Shown here: piece by piece, positions 1-7,141 of the stretch
Layout of the letters: each line of letters begins with the position of its first letter
Numbering within the stretch: the first letter of the stretch is position 1
DNA from: Fimbriimonadaceae bacterium
GTDB lineage: Bacteria; Armatimonadota; Fimbriimonadia; Fimbriimonadales; Fimbriimonadaceae
Assembly: GCA_014380605.1 (NCBI GenBank)
Contig: JACMJO010000377.1
Location: 1 to 11,662 of the forward strand
Length of the DNA: 11,662 nt
Direction of reading: 5' to 3'
Translations under genes and position numbers: made by a program
Notes under the pieces: model-generated
Databases searched by the model: none
What the model saw: only the letters and a program-made list of their open reading frames with translations
What the model was told of the DNA's origin: nothing

Positions 1-168
1 ATGGATTCTGGGGCGTTGGCGGCCAAGCTTGCAGGAGCAGGGATGGGTGGAACCGTCATCGCATTGGGCACGGACCTGGAAGAACTGGAAAGAAACCTTA
101 GAGAAATGGGGTATTCCCAGTTCATGCGACCCGAAATTGGACCTGGTTTGACCATTGAGGCGGCATGA
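1..168 (+). CDS. GHMP-family small-molecule kinase, C-terminal fragment (5' end outside window)
   Basis: The first 55 codons form an open frame that ends in TGA at 166-168. The peptide contains KLAGAGMGGTVIAL (residues about 9-22), which matches the glycine-rich third motif of GHMP kinases such as mevalonate kinase and galactokinase-type enzymes. In that family it is a GAK(L/M)xGAGxGG signature close to the C-terminus that helps hold ATP. A short helical tail and the stop follow, as is normal for the family. The ATG at position 1 is very unlikely to be the true start because the catalytic domain should lie upstream. The stop overlaps the next gene's start (ATGA, 165-168), so the two are probably co-transcribed and translationally coupled. 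The substrate (a sugar or mevalonate) cannot be decided from this fragment; the sugar-isomerase neighbour mildly favours a sugar. Confidence 0.75.
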   Translation: MDSGALAAKLAGAGMGGTVIALGTDLEELERNLREMGYSQFMRPEIGPGLTIEAA

Positions 169-941
169 GGATCGCCGCGCAACTCTATACGCTTCGAGAC
201 TTCACGACCACTCGCGCCGACTTTGTGGATGCTTTGTGTCGCGTTAAGGCGATCGGGTACGAAGAAGTCCAGTTATCAGCGGTTGGGTGCATGAATGGGC
301 CATCGCCCGAAGTGAGTGCCGCGGATTGCCGAGATATCTTGGGCGAGGTCGGCTTGAAGGCTCCCCTGACGCATCGTGGCTGGGATGAGATCAAGGATCG
401 GACCGATGAGTGCATCGCCTTCCACAAGACTATTGGGGCGGAGTTGGTGGCGGTTGGGTCGATTCCAGGCGAATACCGGGCCGAGGGTTTGGATGGATAT
501 CGAAGGTTTGTCGATGATGCCGAGCCGGCGATTGAAAGGCTCTATAACTCCGACCTTAAGTTCGCCTATCACAACCACGCGTTTGAGTTCGAGCTCTTGG
601 GCCCAAAGCAGGAGCAACCCTTCCGAGTCATGCTTGAGCGAGGTACCGAAGAGTTTCTCTTTGAGATCGACACTTATTGGGTCGTTCATGCCGGAGTAGA
701 TTTGATCGACCTGGTCGAGTGCCTCCACGATCGCATGCCGATGGTGCACCTCAAAGACAAGGCGGTTTTTGGAAACGAATCCCGTATGGCGCCGGTCGGG
801 GAAGGAAACTTGAGTTGGAACCGCGTTCTCTTGGCGCTTGAAGAGGCTGGAACCTACTTGGGAGCGGTTGAGCAAGACGAGTGCTATGGGCGAGACCCGT
901 TCGACTGCCTTGCCTCAAGCTTGCGTTTTCTAGGCAGATAG
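165..941 (+). CDS. Sugar phosphate isomerase/epimerase family protein (xylose isomerase-like TIM barrel)
   Basis: This 258-residue protein has the features of the AP endonuclease 2 / xylose isomerase-like TIM-barrel family: an opening beta strand MRIAAQLYTLRD, then YHNHAFEFE (residues 135-143), EIDTYW (167-172, with D169), H175, MVHLKDK (193-199), a GEG turn (212-214) and AVEQDE (234-239). The carboxylate and histidine residues E141, D169, H195 and E236 are at the places where such enzymes bind a divalent metal and the sugar. The length is typical for a single-domain member. Enzymes of this family isomerise or epimerise free or phosphorylated sugars or inositols, but the substrate cannot be read from the sequence. 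The start is supported by the ATGA overlap with the upstream kinase gene and by GAGG at 157-160. It is cytoplasmic, with no signal peptide. Confidence 0.85.
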   Translation: MRIAAQLYTLRDFTTTRADFVDALCRVKAIGYEEVQLSAVGCMNGPSPEVSAADCRDILGEVGLKAPLTHRGWDEIKDRTDECIAFHKTIGAELVAVGSIPGEYRAEGLDGYRRFVDDAEPAIERLYNSDLKFAYHNHAFEFELLGPKQEQPFRVMLERGTEEFLFEIDTYWVVHAGVDLIDLVECLHDRMPMVHLKDKAVFGNESRMAPVGEGNLSWNRVLLALEEAGTYLGAVEQDECYGRDPFDCLASSLRFLGR

Positions 942-1005
942 CCATTAAAGCATCCACACGTCGCCACCGGATATCATTGCAACTCGTCTCATTCGACGAC
1001 GCACT

Positions 1006-2889
1006 ATGAGTGACAACAAACCACTTTCTTGGGGAGCGATCCGGCGAGCTTTGTTTGGCAAGCCCATCCCTACTTCCCGAGCCAGCCATGAACGGCTTTC
1101 CCCGCTGATCGGGCTCCCGGTTTTTGCATCGGATGCGCTCTCCTCAGTTGCCTATGCTTCAGAGGCGATCCTCAGCATCTTGATCCTGTTCTCTATTGCG
1201 GCATTGCAGTATCAGATATGGATCTCGCTTGCAGTCTGCATCTTGATCCTCATTGTTGCGCTTTCCTACCAGATGACGATCCAAGCATATCCGCAAGGAG
1301 GAGGATCGTACATTGTCGCGACCGAGAACTTAGGCACGAAACCGGGACTTGTTGCGGGTGCCGCACTGATGATCGACTACGTGCTTACGGTGTCGGTCTC
1401 GATCGCCGCTGGAGTCGCCGCGATTTCTTCCGCATATCCGGGGTTGCATGCATACCTTGTGCCCCTCTCTTTGTTCTTTATCGGCATGGTAGCGTTGGCC
1501 AACCTTCGAGGAGTCAAAGAGTCCGGGGCCCTTTTCGCGATTCCAACTTACGGATTTGTGCTTGCCATATTGATCATGCTGGGCTTTGCGATCTATCGAT
1601 CCGTTGGCCAGCCGCCGATCATCCCCCACGTTGTCGCTCGGGCAAAAGATGGAAAAGACCTTATCGGGATGGATGCAAGCTTCCCGATTTGGTTCTTGCT
1701 CCTGAGGTCGTTTGCGGCAGGCTGCACTGCGCTCACGGGAATTGAGGCGGTGAGCGATGGCGTACAGGCGTTTAAGGCGCCAGAGGCCAAGAACGCCGTC
1801 ATCACATTGCGATGGATGGCAGTTATCCTGATTTCCTTGTTCTTAGGCGTGGGGTATGTGGCGCAGCATATTCCCGAGTTAACGCTTCATCGAACCGACA
1901 ACCCTGACTTCCGAACGGTCCTGTCCCAGATCGCGGCTTGGGCTTTCGGAAGCGCAACCAGTCCTCTGTACTACTTTGTCCAGTTCTCGACCTTCGCCAT
2001 TTTGATTCTGGCCGCTAATACGGCCTTTGCCGACTTCCCCAGGCTATCAAGCTTTATCGCTCGCGACGGTTTCCTACCTCGGCCGCTTGCAAGACAGGGC
2101 GACCGACTTGTATTCCATAACGGAATCATCATCCTCGCCGTCGCGGCTGGGGTGTTGGTCTGGCTATTCAAAGGCGAACTGGACGGCCTGTTGCCGCTTT
2201 ATGCGGTTGGCGTTTTCACAGCGTTCAGCCTGAGCCAAGCGGGCATGGTTGCCCACTGGTTGAAGAAACGACCTCGGGGATGGCAACGCAAGTTGGCCCT
2301 CAATGTGGTTGGCACCATCCTCTGTGTGGCCGTCTTGCTCATCATCGCGGTCACCAAGTTCAAGGAAGGCGCCTGGGTCATCCTCATTTTGCTTCCCTTG
2401 GTTTTCAGCATGTTCGTCGCGATCCGCAAACGGTACGACCGAATGACGAGCCAACTGGTTATTACCGACGTCCTGCCAAAGATGCCGCGGGGCCATACGT
2501 CGCTTCTTTTGGTGCCCAGAGTCCACAACGGGATCCTTGCCGCGCTCAACTATGCGCGAGTTACCGACCCGGACTGCCAAGCGATCCACGTAGTTTTGGA
2601 CGAAAGGAGGATCGGAGAAATCCAGGATACGTGGGCCACTTATGGGGCCAATGTGCCGCTTGTTTTGCTTCGATCTCCCTACCGATCCCTGATCGATCCG
2701 GTGCTCGATTATGTTGATGAATTATTAAGAGAGAACAATGAGCAGGTTATTACCGTCATAGTCCCAGAGGCGGTGTCGACCAGGTGGTACCACAAGCTCC
2801 TTCAGGAGAATGTTGCCCAGCAATTGAAGTCCGCACTCGGTATGCGCCCCAATGTTGTGGTGACGAATGTGAAGTATTTCCTGAAGTGA
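1006..2889 (+). CDS. kimA: KimA-like potassium importer (APC superfamily, cytosolic C-terminal domain)
   Basis: This 627-residue membrane protein has about 12 hydrophobic segments between residues 33 and 472, then a soluble alpha/beta domain (about 480-627). From memory it resembles Bacillus subtilis KimA (YdaO) along its whole length: SDALSSVAY (42-50), AYPQGGGSYIV (94-104), DYVLTVSVS (124-132), TGIEAVS (244-250), NGIIIL (372-377), LPLYAVGVF (396-404) and SPYRSLIDP (557-565). Residues I recall as lining the K+ sites of KimA have counterparts: D43, Y50, D124, Y125, T128, T244, E247 and Y399. KimA is a proton-coupled, high-affinity K+ importer in the inner membrane; it works as a dimer through the C-terminal domain and is inhibited by c-di-AMP. 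An amino-acid permease is the alternative, but the length and matched domain layout favour KimA. No Shine-Dalgarno precedes the ATG, and the 64-base upstream gap is too short for a ydaO-type riboswitch. Confidence 0.82.
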   Translation: MSDNKPLSWGAIRRALFGKPIPTSRASHERLSPLIGLPVFASDALSSVAYASEAILSILILFSIAALQYQIWISLAVCILILIVALSYQMTIQAYPQGGGSYIVATENLGTKPGLVAGAALMIDYVLTVSVSIAAGVAAISSAYPGLHAYLVPLSLFFIGMVALANLRGVKESGALFAIPTYGFVLAILIMLGFAIYRSVGQPPIIPHVVARAKDGKDLIGMDASFPIWFLLLRSFAAGCTALTGIEAVSDGVQAFKAPEAKNAVITLRWMAVILISLFLGVGYVAQHIPELTLHRTDNPDFRTVLSQIAAWAFGSATSPLYYFVQFSTFAILILAANTAFADFPRLSSFIARDGFLPRPLARQGDRLVFHNGIIILAVAAGVLVWLFKGELDGLLPLYAVGVFTAFSLSQAGMVAHWLKKRPRGWQRKLALNVVGTILCVAVLLIIAVTKFKEGAWVILILLPLVFSMFVAIRKRYDRMTSQLVITDVLPKMPRGHTSLLLVPRVHNGILAALNYARVTDPDCQAIHVVLDERRIGEIQDTWATYGANVPLVLLRSPYRSLIDPVLDYVDELLRENNEQVITVIVPEAVSTRWYHKLLQENVAQQLKSALGMRPNVVVTNVKYFLK

Positions 2890-2894
2890 TGTAA

Positions 2895-3659
2895 ATGACG
2901 ATGCGATACGGGGAGATGAAGCCCGCCGAAATGGCTAGGGCGATAAACGACGTTGGAGTCGCCGTCTTCCCTATCGGCGCCCTCGAGTGGCACGGAAACC
3001 ACCTTCCCTACGGCGTCGATGGCATGTTGGCCGAGTCGTTTGCCGAACAGTTGGCCCAGCGAGTGAAGGGCGTTTTGCTTCCCACTTTGTACACCCCGAT
3101 GACCACGATTCCGGAGGGTCATTCCATCTGCGTGCGAAGCGAGGTGTTCAGGGGGTTGCTGTTCGACCATCTGAACCAGCTCAAAATGATGGGCTTTCAC
3201 ACGGTCTGCATCGTGACCGGGCACTATGCGCAAGGACACCTAGTGGAGCTTTACGAAGCGGCCACAGCGTTCATCGGCGCAGAACTTTATGTCATCGCTG
3301 CGGCGCCATTGGAAGTGATCGAAGATGATTCCCTCTTGGACCATGCCGGTCGCTGGGAGACTGCCCAGATGCTGGCCTTGAGGCCAGATTTGGTGGACTT
3401 GTCTACTTTGAACGGGCAGATTACGCCAAAGACTTCAGGCGTGCTCGGTGAAGATCCCCGCTGTGCGAAGCCGGAAGAAGCGAAACACCTCATTAGTCGC
3501 GCCCTGGATGTGTGGGTGAATTGGGTGGAGCAGCCGGATATTCGGGCAATCGAGCGATTTTATGTGAGGCGGATCAAGTCTCAGGCTGAATACCTGGAAG
3601 AGTATGCAGCTTTGAGTTGGGAGCAAGCGATTCGCGAGTGGTGGGAAAAGAAGGACTAG
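2895..3659 (+). CDS. Creatininase-family metal-dependent amidohydrolase
   Basis: This 254-residue protein begins with the creatininase-family signature: PIGALEWHGNHLPYGVD (26-42) fits the family pattern P(V/I)GSxEQHGPHLPLxTD and supplies metal ligands E31, H33 and D42. TGHYAQGH (108-115) replaces the usual NGHGGN loop, and HAGRWETAQMLALRPDLVD (150-168) is the conserved HAGExETS region. The family (PF02633) includes creatininase, FAPy/formamide deformylases and mycofactocin maturation peptidase MftE. All open an amide bond with a two-metal centre, so the fold is clear but the substrate is not. The gene starts 5 bases after the K+ importer stop and is probably co-transcribed with it. No good ribosome binding site is visible, and ATG 2901 is an alternative start. 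The C-terminal 40 residues are rich in charged and aromatic residues and go beyond the core motifs. Confidence 0.8.
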   Translation: MTMRYGEMKPAEMARAINDVGVAVFPIGALEWHGNHLPYGVDGMLAESFAEQLAQRVKGVLLPTLYTPMTTIPEGHSICVRSEVFRGLLFDHLNQLKMMGFHTVCIVTGHYAQGHLVELYEAATAFIGAELYVIAAAPLEVIEDDSLLDHAGRWETAQMLALRPDLVDLSTLNGQITPKTSGVLGEDPRCAKPEEAKHLISRALDVWVNWVEQPDIRAIERFYVRRIKSQAEYLEEYAALSWEQAIREWWEKKD

Positions 3660-3700
3660 GAGGGCACAGGTCCCAAGGTCGTGTATCTCAACTCTGCGGA

Positions 3701-4948
3701 TCACGTTACGCCTCTTGCCTCTCCGCCAAACCTCACGTATTCTTTGCTCTCCACGACCTGCTTTAAAATCTCGACTCCGCGTTCGACCTCCTGAAACTTC
3801 GAATACAACGGAGCGAATCCGAAACGGATTCCGTCAGGAGCGCGGAAATCGGGGATCACTTTGTGGTTTTGAATAAGGGCTTGGTCGATGGCATATGCTT
3901 CCGAGTGCGCAAAGGTGAGGTGGGAACCATGGCTCTGATCAGGGTTGGGCGAGCCTAGGCCGATTTCTAGAGGTTGGAGTTCTGATTGCCATAGCCCGTA
4001 GGCGTATTCGTACATCTTATGCGATTTCAGCCAAATCGCCTCGATCCCGGCTTCCAATAGCAGATCGACCCCGGCTTCGACTCCAATCATCGAAAGGATA
4101 GGCGGCGTTCCGGTGAGAATTCTGTCCAAACCCGGGGCAGGTTCATATTGAAGCGAGAAGTCGAAGGGTCGATTCTGTCCAAACCAACCCCAGATTGGGT
4201 TTTCGGCCAGCTCTTGCAGGTCTTTGCGGACATAAAGGAAAGCCGGTGACCCCGGCCCCCCGTTTAGGTACTTGTAGGTGCAGCCAACGGCGTAGTCGGC
4301 CTGACACGCGGCCAAGTCGATGGGTACGGCACCGGCCGAGTGGCTCAAGTCCCATAGTACAGGCACTCCTTTATCGTGGGCCGCTTGGGTCAAACGATGG
4401 AGGTCATGCCGAAAACCGCTCTTGAAAGCGACATGGCTCAGTGTCAGGAGAGCTGTTCGTTCATTTAGTTCCGACTCGATTAGCTCTGGCGGGAGATGGA
4501 TTCCGTCAATGCTGTCCACCACCACGATCTCGACGCCCGGAAACTGGCGCGCACAACCCTGCAGGAGATAGAGGTCGCTGGGGAAGTTTAAGGTGTCTGT
4601 GACTATCTTGTTCCGGCCGGCTGGTCTTGTGGATAGGACCGAGTGGACGAGTTTGTAAAGGTTGACCGAGGTCGAATCGCAGCAAAGTACTTCATTCGTC
4701 TTAGCGCCGATAAGCTTGGCGATCTTGCCGCCCAGGCGTTGAGGGAGGTCGTACCAACCTTCGCCCCAGCTTCGGATCAGCCGATCTCCCCATTGTTGAT
4801 CGATGGCTTGCTTGAGGCTTTCCGCCGCTTGCTTTGGCATTCTTCCCAGCGAGTTGCCGTCAAAGTAAACAACGCTTGGATCGGTGACAGCGAAGCGGTC
4901 GCGAAAGCCGGAGAGGGGATCGAGAGCGTCTAATTCGGCCGCGGTCAT
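3701..4948 (-). CDS. kynU: Kynureninase
   Basis: This PLP enzyme of the aminotransferase class V fold cleaves kynurenine to anthranilate and alanine (3-hydroxykynurenine to 3-hydroxyanthranilate) in tryptophan breakdown or NAD synthesis. Counting from ATG 4948 (415 residues), visible landmarks are YFDGNSLGRMP (28-38), SWGEGW (60-65), STSVN (92-96), NFPSD (121-125, the aromatic stacking on PLP), DLSHSAGA (200-207, with D200 for the pyridine nitrogen), CTYKYLNGGPGSPAF (223-237, Schiff-base lysine K226), WGWFGQ (253-258), LTGTPP (278-283) and IRFGFAPLY (374-382). The length is normal. An in-frame GTG at 4969 would add 7 residues (an MLGLDEN-type start); ATG 4948 is preferred because kynureninases usually begin close to the ALDPLxxFRxRF region. 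The gene is convergent with the creatininase-family gene and divergent from thuA. No other kynurenine-pathway gene lies in the window. Confidence 0.93.
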   Translation of the reverse strand: MTAAELDALDPLSGFRDRFAVTDPSVVYFDGNSLGRMPKQAAESLKQAIDQQWGDRLIRSWGEGWYDLPQRLGGKIAKLIGAKTNEVLCCDSTSVNLYKLVHSVLSTRPAGRNKIVTDTLNFPSDLYLLQGCARQFPGVEIVVVDSIDGIHLPPELIESELNERTALLTLSHVAFKSGFRHDLHRLTQAAHDKGVPVLWDLSHSAGAVPIDLAACQADYAVGCTYKYLNGGPGSPAFLYVRKDLQELAENPIWGWFGQNRPFDFSLQYEPAPGLDRILTGTPPILSMIGVEAGVDLLLEAGIEAIWLKSHKMYEYAYGLWQSELQPLEIGLGSPNPDQSHGSHLTFAHSEAYAIDQALIQNHKVIPDFRAPDGIRFGFAPLYSKFQEVERGVEILKQVVESKEYVRFGGEARGVT

Positions 4949-4963
4949 ATTTTCATCTAACCC

Positions 4964-5001
4964 TAACACGGTCCGGGTGCGCTGAGTGCAGTTAACACGG
5001 T
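4964..5001. promoter_or_regulatory. Nine-base direct repeat in the kynU/thuA divergent intergenic region
   Basis: TAACACGGT occurs at 4964-4972 and again at 4993-5001, 29 bases apart start to start, in the short region between the divergent kynureninase and ThuA genes. Repeated words in a divergent promoter region can be operator half-sites for one regulator, but no promoter boxes are clear here. The left copy overlaps the optional GTG start of kynU. This is a sequence observation only; the regulatory role is inference. Confidence 0.35.
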
Positions 5002-5016
5002 AGCATCTCCCCCGAT

Positions 5017-5763
5017 ATGCCCGATAAATTGAACGTTCTGATTTGGGACGAGAACCCTACCCACGCTCCTAAAGAGGTTTATCCCGACCAGCTCCGAGGC
5101 GCCATTGCCCAGGGCCTACAAGCCTTTGACACAAAGGGCCAACTGAGCGTCAACGTCGCCCATCTCGACGAAGCTGAGCAAGGCGTTCCCGAGAACATAT
5201 TGGCGAAGACCGATGTTCTTCTTTGGTGGGGTCATGCCCGTCACGGCGAAGTGGAACAGTCGTTGGCGGATCGCGTGAAGAAGCATGTTCGCGAACGCGG
5301 AATGGGCTTTATCTGCTTGCACTCGGGGCACTATTCCAAGACATTCAAAGCCGTTCTTGGCTGTACTGGCGACTTGAAGGGCGGCTGGCGAGAGGCGGAC
5401 GACAAGGAGATCATTACCGTCTGCGCTCCCAATCATCCGATTGCGGAGGGCGTAGAAGACTTCACTCTTGAAGCAGAAGAGATGTACGGAGCTCCGTTCG
5501 ACGTACCGGCTCCCGAAGTCTTGGTGCTCCAATCCCAGTTCACCGTTGGCAACGAATACTTCCCTTGCGGAATCTGTTGGACGGTCGGCGAAGGCATCGA
5601 TCCCGAGTTCACGTCCGGCCCCGGGGGCGGCAAGGGACAGGGCGATGGCAAGGGCCGAGTCTTCTACTTCCGTCCCGGGCATGAGACTTACAAGACGTAC
5701 TTTGACGAGCGCGTTCGGCGGGTCATCTACAACGGCGTCCGTTGGGCTGGAAGACTCGTTTAG
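5017..5763 (+). CDS. ThuA domain-containing protein (trehalose utilisation family)
   Basis: This 248-residue, single-domain ThuA protein has a class I glutamine amidotransferase-like fold. Visible landmarks are NVLIWDEN (6-13), DVLLWWGHARHGEV (66-79), FICLHSGHYSKTFK (98-111), HPIAEGVEDFTLEAEEMYG (140-158) and GRVFYFRPGHETYKTYF (213-229), followed by the conserved RRVIYNGVRWA end. The family includes ThuA, involved in trehalose and sucrose catabolism in rhizobia, and many uncharacterised carbohydrate-linked hydrolase-like proteins. The catalytic Cys of true amidotransferases is not evident; C100 with H102 in the FICLHSGH loop sits near the nucleophile-elbow region. A short Gly/Lys-rich insert (about 200-213) is likely a loop. 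No clear Shine-Dalgarno precedes the ATG. The stop codon at 5761-5763 lies inside the start of a heptad inverted repeat. The precise reaction is unknown. Confidence 0.85.
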   Translation: MPDKLNVLIWDENPTHAPKEVYPDQLRGAIAQGLQAFDTKGQLSVNVAHLDEAEQGVPENILAKTDVLLWWGHARHGEVEQSLADRVKKHVRERGMGFICLHSGHYSKTFKAVLGCTGDLKGGWREADDKEIITVCAPNHPIAEGVEDFTLEAEEMYGAPFDVPAPEVLVLQSQFTVGNEYFPCGICWTVGEGIDPEFTSGPGGGKGQGDGKGRVFYFRPGHETYKTYFDERVRRVIYNGVRWAGRLV

Positions 5764-5839
5764 TTGAGAGTATAGAGTTGAGAGTCCAGAGTTCGGAACC
5801 CGAATCCTTGATACGCCTTACTCTCAACTTGGTACTCTC
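5762..5839 (+). repeat. Long imperfect inverted repeat built of AGTNNAG heptads
   Basis: Five consecutive 7-base units of the form AGTNNRG run from 5762 to 5796, starting inside the thuA stop codon. Three units of the same style (AGTNNNR) run on the opposite strand from 5836 back to 5816. Bases 5766-5785 pair with 5820-5839: 17 Watson-Crick pairs, two G-U pairs and one mismatch in 20. The loop is 34 bases and holds a nested hairpin, TTCGG (5792-5796) with CCGAA (5800-5804). It lies between the ThuA gene and the DinB-like gene and could act as a terminator or mRNA-end structure, although no T-run follows. It may also be a copy of a dispersed palindromic repeat. Confidence 0.7.
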
Positions 5840-5845
5840 GGTGGC

Positions 5846-6328
5846 ATGACTCAGTTCGCTACCTCTTGGAGGCTCTGTAGAGGCCGATTTTCGGATGCCA
5901 TTAAAGACCTGAATCAGGAGCAATTGAATTGGAGACTCCACGACAACACCCTGACCCTGGGCGAAGCGGCTATCCACGTTGCAGGAGTCGAGGTGTCCTT
6001 TATCTCCCAACTGACAGAGACCGAGCTAGACGACTTCAACTTGAAGCTCAAACGCGCGGCGACCGAGGGGGTTGTCAACGATAAGCCGTTTCCGTTCTTG
6101 CCCGCAGAAATCACCCCTGATTTGGTGCGGAAGGCGTTGGAGATTGGGCAGGGTATGACAGAGCCCGTCATCGACAACCCTAGCGAAGAGATTCTGAAGA
6201 AAGAACTTGTCAGCGCGCTTGGTCCAGTCATTACCGGCGAAGGCGCTTTAGCTCGCTTTGCCTTCCATCCTGGATATCATCAGGGCCAAGCGCATTTGAT
6301 CCGGACCGCGCCCGGCTTTCCTCAGTAG
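5846..6328 (+). CDS. DinB/YfiT-like putative metal-dependent protein
   Basis: This 160-residue protein has the length and histidine pattern of the DinB/YfiT four-helix-bundle superfamily: H44 in EAAIHVAGVE (40-49), and H141 and H145 in FHPGYHQGQAHLIRTAPGFP (140-159). The latter matches the family ending HxxHHxGQxxxxLRxxGxP. Three histidines on separate helices normally hold one divalent metal. Family members include thiol transferases using bacillithiol or mycothiol and many proteins of unknown reaction, so the substrate is not predictable. ATG 5846 follows the heptad inverted repeat by 6 bases and has only a weak GGTGG in front of it. The stop is 3 bases from the stop of the convergent deacetylase gene. 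Confidence 0.72.
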   Translation: MTQFATSWRLCRGRFSDAIKDLNQEQLNWRLHDNTLTLGEAAIHVAGVEVSFISQLTETELDDFNLKLKRAATEGVVNDKPFPFLPAEITPDLVRKALEIGQGMTEPVIDNPSEEILKKELVSALGPVITGEGALARFAFHPGYHQGQAHLIRTAPGFPQ

Positions 6329-6331
6329 CTC

Positions 6332-7030
6332 TTACTTGCTGGATAGGAGCTTGGGGCGAATCCACAGGCGATAGATCAGCAGAGGAAGAGCATCGCCGTA
6401 GGCAATGACAATCCGGGGAATCGCCAATTGTGAATCAGACGTTTGAGGCAGACGTTTACCGAGGGCGAGGCCAACTTGATAGTCGCTAGATTGAAGGACT
6501 TGGTCTGATTCAGCATTCAAACTGCCATACGGATAACAAAACGAAACGGGATGCAGGCCCTCGGCCAGCATAGCTTCGTGGCACTCTCGAATTTGCTTTC
6601 GTTGCTCAGACCCATCTAGATCGCCCAATCGGAGATGGGACACTGTGTGGTTTCCAACTTCATGGCCCAGCTCCTGAATCTTCCTCAGGGAATCCCAACC
6701 GGCAAGGGGCCGCGCAAGTTCGCCTTCCCACTCGCTCGCTTTGCCTACAAAGCCGGAAACCACATAGACGGACATTGGCACTTGATGACGCTCGAGCACG
6801 GGAACGCCGTTATCGATGGTTGAGACAAAGCCATCGTCGAATGTGAAGCACACCGTTTTTTCCTCGGGCCATTGAACTAGATCTGACCCTTTCACAAAAC
6901 GGTAGTTTCGCCGTTTGAAGAAACGAACATGGGAATCCAGACGATCAGGATGAATGTTAAGGCGACGCCCTTCTTTTGCCTCAGTTCCCACCTTGTGGTA
7001 GCAAAGCGTTGCCAGCTTCATCAGCCTCAT
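6332..7030 (-). CDS. Polysaccharide deacetylase (carbohydrate esterase family 4)
   Basis: This NodB-homology deacetylase has 232 residues from ATG 7030. CE4 landmarks are in order: LCYHKVG (9-15), CFTFDDGF (61-68, motif 1, with the catalytic base D65 and metal ligand D66), HTVSH (128-132, motif 2, the two metal-binding histidines) and CYPYGSLN (165-172, motif 3, with Y in place of the usual R before PYG). Such enzymes remove N- or O-acetyl groups from peptidoglycan, chitin-like or exopolysaccharide chains. No signal peptide is obvious, so the site of action is uncertain. The frame stays open to an ATG at 7120, but that extra 30-residue segment looks non-family, so the downstream start was chosen; ATG 7021 is another option. 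The gene is convergent with the DinB-like gene and divergent from the PQQ-propeller gene. Confidence 0.85.
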   Translation of the reverse strand: MRLMKLATLCYHKVGTEAKEGRRLNIHPDRLDSHVRFFKRRNYRFVKGSDLVQWPEEKTVCFTFDDGFVSTIDNGVPVLERHQVPMSVYVVSGFVGKASEWEGELARPLAGWDSLRKIQELGHEVGNHTVSHLRLGDLDGSEQRKQIRECHEAMLAEGLHPVSFCYPYGSLNAESDQVLQSSDYQVGLALGKRLPQTSDSQLAIPRIVIAYGDALPLLIYRLWIRPKLLSSK

Positions 7031-7099
7031 CTTGACATCCAAAAAGATCGGTAGTGACGAATCAATATCGTCGCGCGTCCGATATGTGGCGACTTGCGC

Positions 7100-7129
7100 T
7101 AGACAAGAAGGGCCTCGCATCGCTAAAAT
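7100..7129 (+). promoter_or_regulatory. Candidate sigma-70-type promoter for the propeller-dprA-nagA cluster
   Basis: TAGACA at 7100-7105 and TAAAAT at 7124-7129 each differ by one base from the consensus -35 and -10 boxes and are 18 bases apart. They lie in the 145-base divergent region. Transcription would begin near 7136, about 40 bases before the start codon at 7176. A TTGACA at 7032-7037 lacks a convincing -10 box at the right distance. This is predicted by eye only. Confidence 0.4.
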
Positions 7130-7141
7130 GCTTGTGATCAG

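Noticed and set aside
276..875. Long open frame on the minus strand, 199 codons, opposite the sugar isomerase-type gene
   Set aside because: The plus-strand frame encodes a clear TIM-barrel family protein; the minus-strand peptide shows no domain, and such frames are common opposite GC-rich genes.
942..1005. Possible ydaO-type c-di-AMP riboswitch before the KimA-like gene
   Set aside because: The gap is 64 bases, too short for that riboswitch, and no conserved paired elements were seen.
2164..2589. Minus-strand frame of 141 codons opposite the KimA-like gene
   Set aside because: Its sequence is low in hydrophobic order and resembles no family; the plus strand here encodes conserved membrane segments.
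2895..3659. Creatininase-family gene as the missing kynurenine formamidase partner of kynU
   Set aside because: Bacterial KynB belongs to a different (cyclase, PF04199) family, and the genes are convergent and not in one operon.
3660..3700. Possible shared terminator between the convergent creatininase-family and kynU genes
   Set aside because: Only a very weak GGG/CCC pairing and no T-run were visible.
7031..7120. N-terminal extension of the polysaccharide deacetylase to ATG 7120
   Set aside because: The family's usual opening, LCYHKVG, begins just after ATG 7030/7021; the extra 30 residues look random and would overlap the divergent promoter region.
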